Assembly (NCBI GenBank): GCA_030631415.1
Contig: DAOVLE010000109.1
Coordinates: 1 to 16,321, forward strand
Reading direction: 5' to 3'
DNA: 16,321 bases
Source: JAAEQG01 sp023133475
Lineage (GTDB): Bacteria > Planctomycetota > Phycisphaerae > UBA1845
Shown: positions 15,135-16,321 of the stretch, piece by piece
Layout of the letters: each line of letters begins with the position of its first letter
How positions within the stretch are numbered: the first letter of the stretch is position 1
Position numbers and translations under genes: made by a program
The notes under the pieces: model-generated
Database searches by the model: none
Seen by the model: only the letters and a program-made list of their open reading frames with translations
Told to the model about the DNA's origin: nothing

Positions 15135-16130
15135 GTGATTTTTATGCGTGGTTGTCTTCTGTTGGTGGGGTCGGCCTTTCTTGTCGGCGGTTGCATGCCC
15201 GGTGGGATACTCATCACGCCGGTGTCCGCCCGGCGGGAACTTGTCGAGGAAACACTTAAAACCGACGGTGTGTTCGTCAGCGACAAGATCGCAATCATCG
15301 ACGTGGAGGGCATCATCCTCAACTCAGCCAAGCCGCGAATGTTCGCAGAAGGCGAGCATCCCGTCGCCCGCCTGCTCGAACAGTTGGACAAAGCCCGGGC
15401 TGATAAGCATGTGAGGGCGGTGATCCTGCGGATCAATTCCCCGGGCGGTTCGGTGACCGCCAGCGAGCTGATGCACAACGAGATCACGGATTTCCGCAAG
15501 CAGACCGGGCGGCCGGTGGTGGCGGTGATGATGGACCTCGCCACCAGCGGGGGGTACTACATCGCCTGTGCCTGCGATAAGATCGTGTCACAAAAGTCGA
15601 CGGTGACCGGCAGCATCGGGGTGCTCATGCAGTTGCTCGATGTCAGCGGCACGATGCAAAAGATCGGGATGCAGGCCCCGGCGATCACCTCCGCGTTGAA
15701 TAAGGATGCCGGCTCCCCCTTCAAACCGCTCACACCCCAGCAGCGGGCTATTTTCCAGTCGATTGTGGACGAGATGTTCGCAAGTTTCGTGGAGGTGGTG
15801 GACAATGCCCGCCCCAATCTGACCCGCGATCAGGTTCTCGAACTGGCTGACGGGCGGGTCTACTCAGCCTCGCAGGCATTGGAGGCTGGCTTGATCGACC
15901 AGATCGCCGACATGCACCAGGCGATCACCGATCTCAAGCAGGAACTGGGGCTTCGCCGGGTTCGCCTGGTCTCCTATCGCAGGCCGATGGGCTATCGCCC
16001 TAACTACTATGCTCGAACCGGCTTTCCCACCCGCGAGAGCGTGCAGATGAACCTCATCAACGTGGATGCGTCATCGTGGTGGTTGCCGCCGACACCCCGG
16101 TTCCTATACCTCTGGTCGCCGGGGGGATAA
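15135..16130 (+). CDS. sppA: Signal peptide peptidase SppA (S49 family), predicted lipoprotein
   Basis: A serine-lysine protease that degrades signal peptides or other membrane-associated peptides. The GTG at 15135 has AGGAG 7 nt upstream; an ATG at 15144 is an alternative. The 331-residue product begins with a short hydrophobic signal ending VGGC, a lipobox with lipidation Cys20, so it should be anchored by lipid rather than the usual transmembrane helix. The ClpP-like core has RINSPGGSVTASE (99-111), nucleophile S138 in ATSGGYYIA, TGSIGV (158-163) and the general-base candidate K190 in LNKDAGSPF. S138 and K190 are 52 residues apart, the same as Ser147 and Lys199 of Bacillus subtilis SppA. 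A Trp/Pro-rich tail (SSWWLPPTPRFLYLWSPGG) follows. Small (SppA36-like) rather than tandem form. The family is certain; the lipid anchor is inferred. Confidence 0.94.
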   Translation: MIFMRGCLLLVGSAFLVGGCMPGGILITPVSARRELVEETLKTDGVFVSDKIAIIDVEGIILNSAKPRMFAEGEHPVARLLEQLDKARADKHVRAVILRINSPGGSVTASELMHNEITDFRKQTGRPVVAVMMDLATSGGYYIACACDKIVSQKSTVTGSIGVLMQLLDVSGTMQKIGMQAPAITSALNKDAGSPFKPLTPQQRAIFQSIVDEMFASFVEVVDNARPNLTRDQVLELADGRVYSASQALEAGLIDQIADMHQAITDLKQELGLRRVRLVSYRRPMGYRPNYYARTGFPTRESVQMNLINVDASSWWLPPTPRFLYLWSPGG

Positions 16131-16134
16131 CGGC

Positions 16135-16211
16135 GGGTGGCATGGTCAAGGGCCACCCTCGATAACGTTACGATTTGCCCGATGACCTGTTCGAGGTGGT
16201 TCTTGACCATG
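16135..16211. repeat. Inverted repeats downstream of sppA
   Basis: CATGGTCAAGGGCCACC (16141-16157) and GGTGGTTCTTGACCATG (16195-16211) are inverted with two mismatches around 37 nt. A smaller hairpin GGGTGGC/GCCACCC (16135-16141 and 16152-16158) uses the same left part, so two folds compete. There is no T-run; it may act as a 3' stabiliser of the sppA mRNA. A minus-strand frame through here is not convincing as a gene. Confidence 0.6.
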
Positions 16212-16247
16212 TTCTGCGCCGTCGCTAAAGGGCTTGTCGATTTAGTC

Positions 16248-16312
16248 TGTAGCGTCGCCCCTTGTGGGCGGCGCACCCGTGTTTTTCGTCACCCACAAGG
16301 GGTGACGCTACA
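16248..16312. repeat. Family E hairpin at the right edge
   Basis: TGTAGCGTCGCCCCTTGTGGG (first 20 bases at 16248-16267) and CCCACAAGGGGTGACGCTAC(A) (16292-16312) are reverse complements with a single mismatch around a 23-nt loop that contains GTTTTTCG. It has the layout of family A (arms with a variable loop) but unrelated sequence, and only one copy is in the window. Confidence 0.8.
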
Positions 16313-16321
16313 TTGGGAATC

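Noticed and set aside
16007..16276. 89-residue minus-strand frame at the right edge
   Set aside because: Overlaps the end of sppA and the hairpins; no motif, no start signal.

Overview
The window looks like chromosomal DNA of a planctomycete-like bacterium, possibly Phycisphaerae or an uncultured relative. That placement is an inference from gene content (a dnaG-rpoD pair, a membrane-anchored coiled-coil protein of unknown function, a lipoprotein SppA, a B12-binding radical SAM enzyme), the GC-rich coding sequence and the dense REP-like palindromes. No rRNA or other phylogenetic marker was compared. No tRNA, rRNA, CRISPR array, transposase, integrase or phage gene was seen.

Layout: from about 330 to 11587 all genes are on the minus strand. 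In transcription order they are a PAS sensor histidine kinase (11587-10472) and its NtrC-type sigma-54 response regulator (10410-9025), an unrecognised 334-residue protein (8764-7760), tryptophanase (7486-6140), a single-span coiled-coil protein with a BRCT-like C-terminus (5760-4414), DNA primase DnaG (3978-2080) and the primary sigma factor RpoD (2039-333). After a repeat-filled divergent gap (11588-11969) the genes are on the plus strand: a B12-binding radical SAM protein, thiamine-monophosphate kinase ThiL overlapping the tRNA t6A factor TsaE, and a lipoprotein-type signal peptide peptidase SppA. A short open frame at the left edge may be the tail of a further gene.

Working units: dnaG-rpoD is a remnant of the macromolecular-synthesis operon with no rpsU directly upstream, and has a near-consensus sigma-70 promoter (TTGACA-17-TATACT). 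The kinase and regulator form one two-component unit whose best promoter would give a leaderless mRNA. thiL and tsaE overlap by four bases (ATGA) and are probably translationally coupled.

The most unusual property is the intergenic DNA. Most gaps hold members of a small set of palindromic families: A, a REP-like pair of about 36-nt arms; B, core GGCGGGTTCCACCCGCC; C, core CCCGGCATTTATGCCGGG; D, core TTACGGTCGCGGTA; and E, a hairpin at the right edge. There are also three unrelated heptanucleotide tandem arrays. Several elements sit exactly on stop codons: the stops of rpoD, the response regulator, the kinase and the 334-residue gene are formed by repeat sequence, and the radical SAM stop lies in a 26-bp direct repeat flanking an inserted palindrome. 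Two other elements abut the -35 boxes of predicted promoters. This suggests mobile or propagating elements that tolerate, or target, gene termini.
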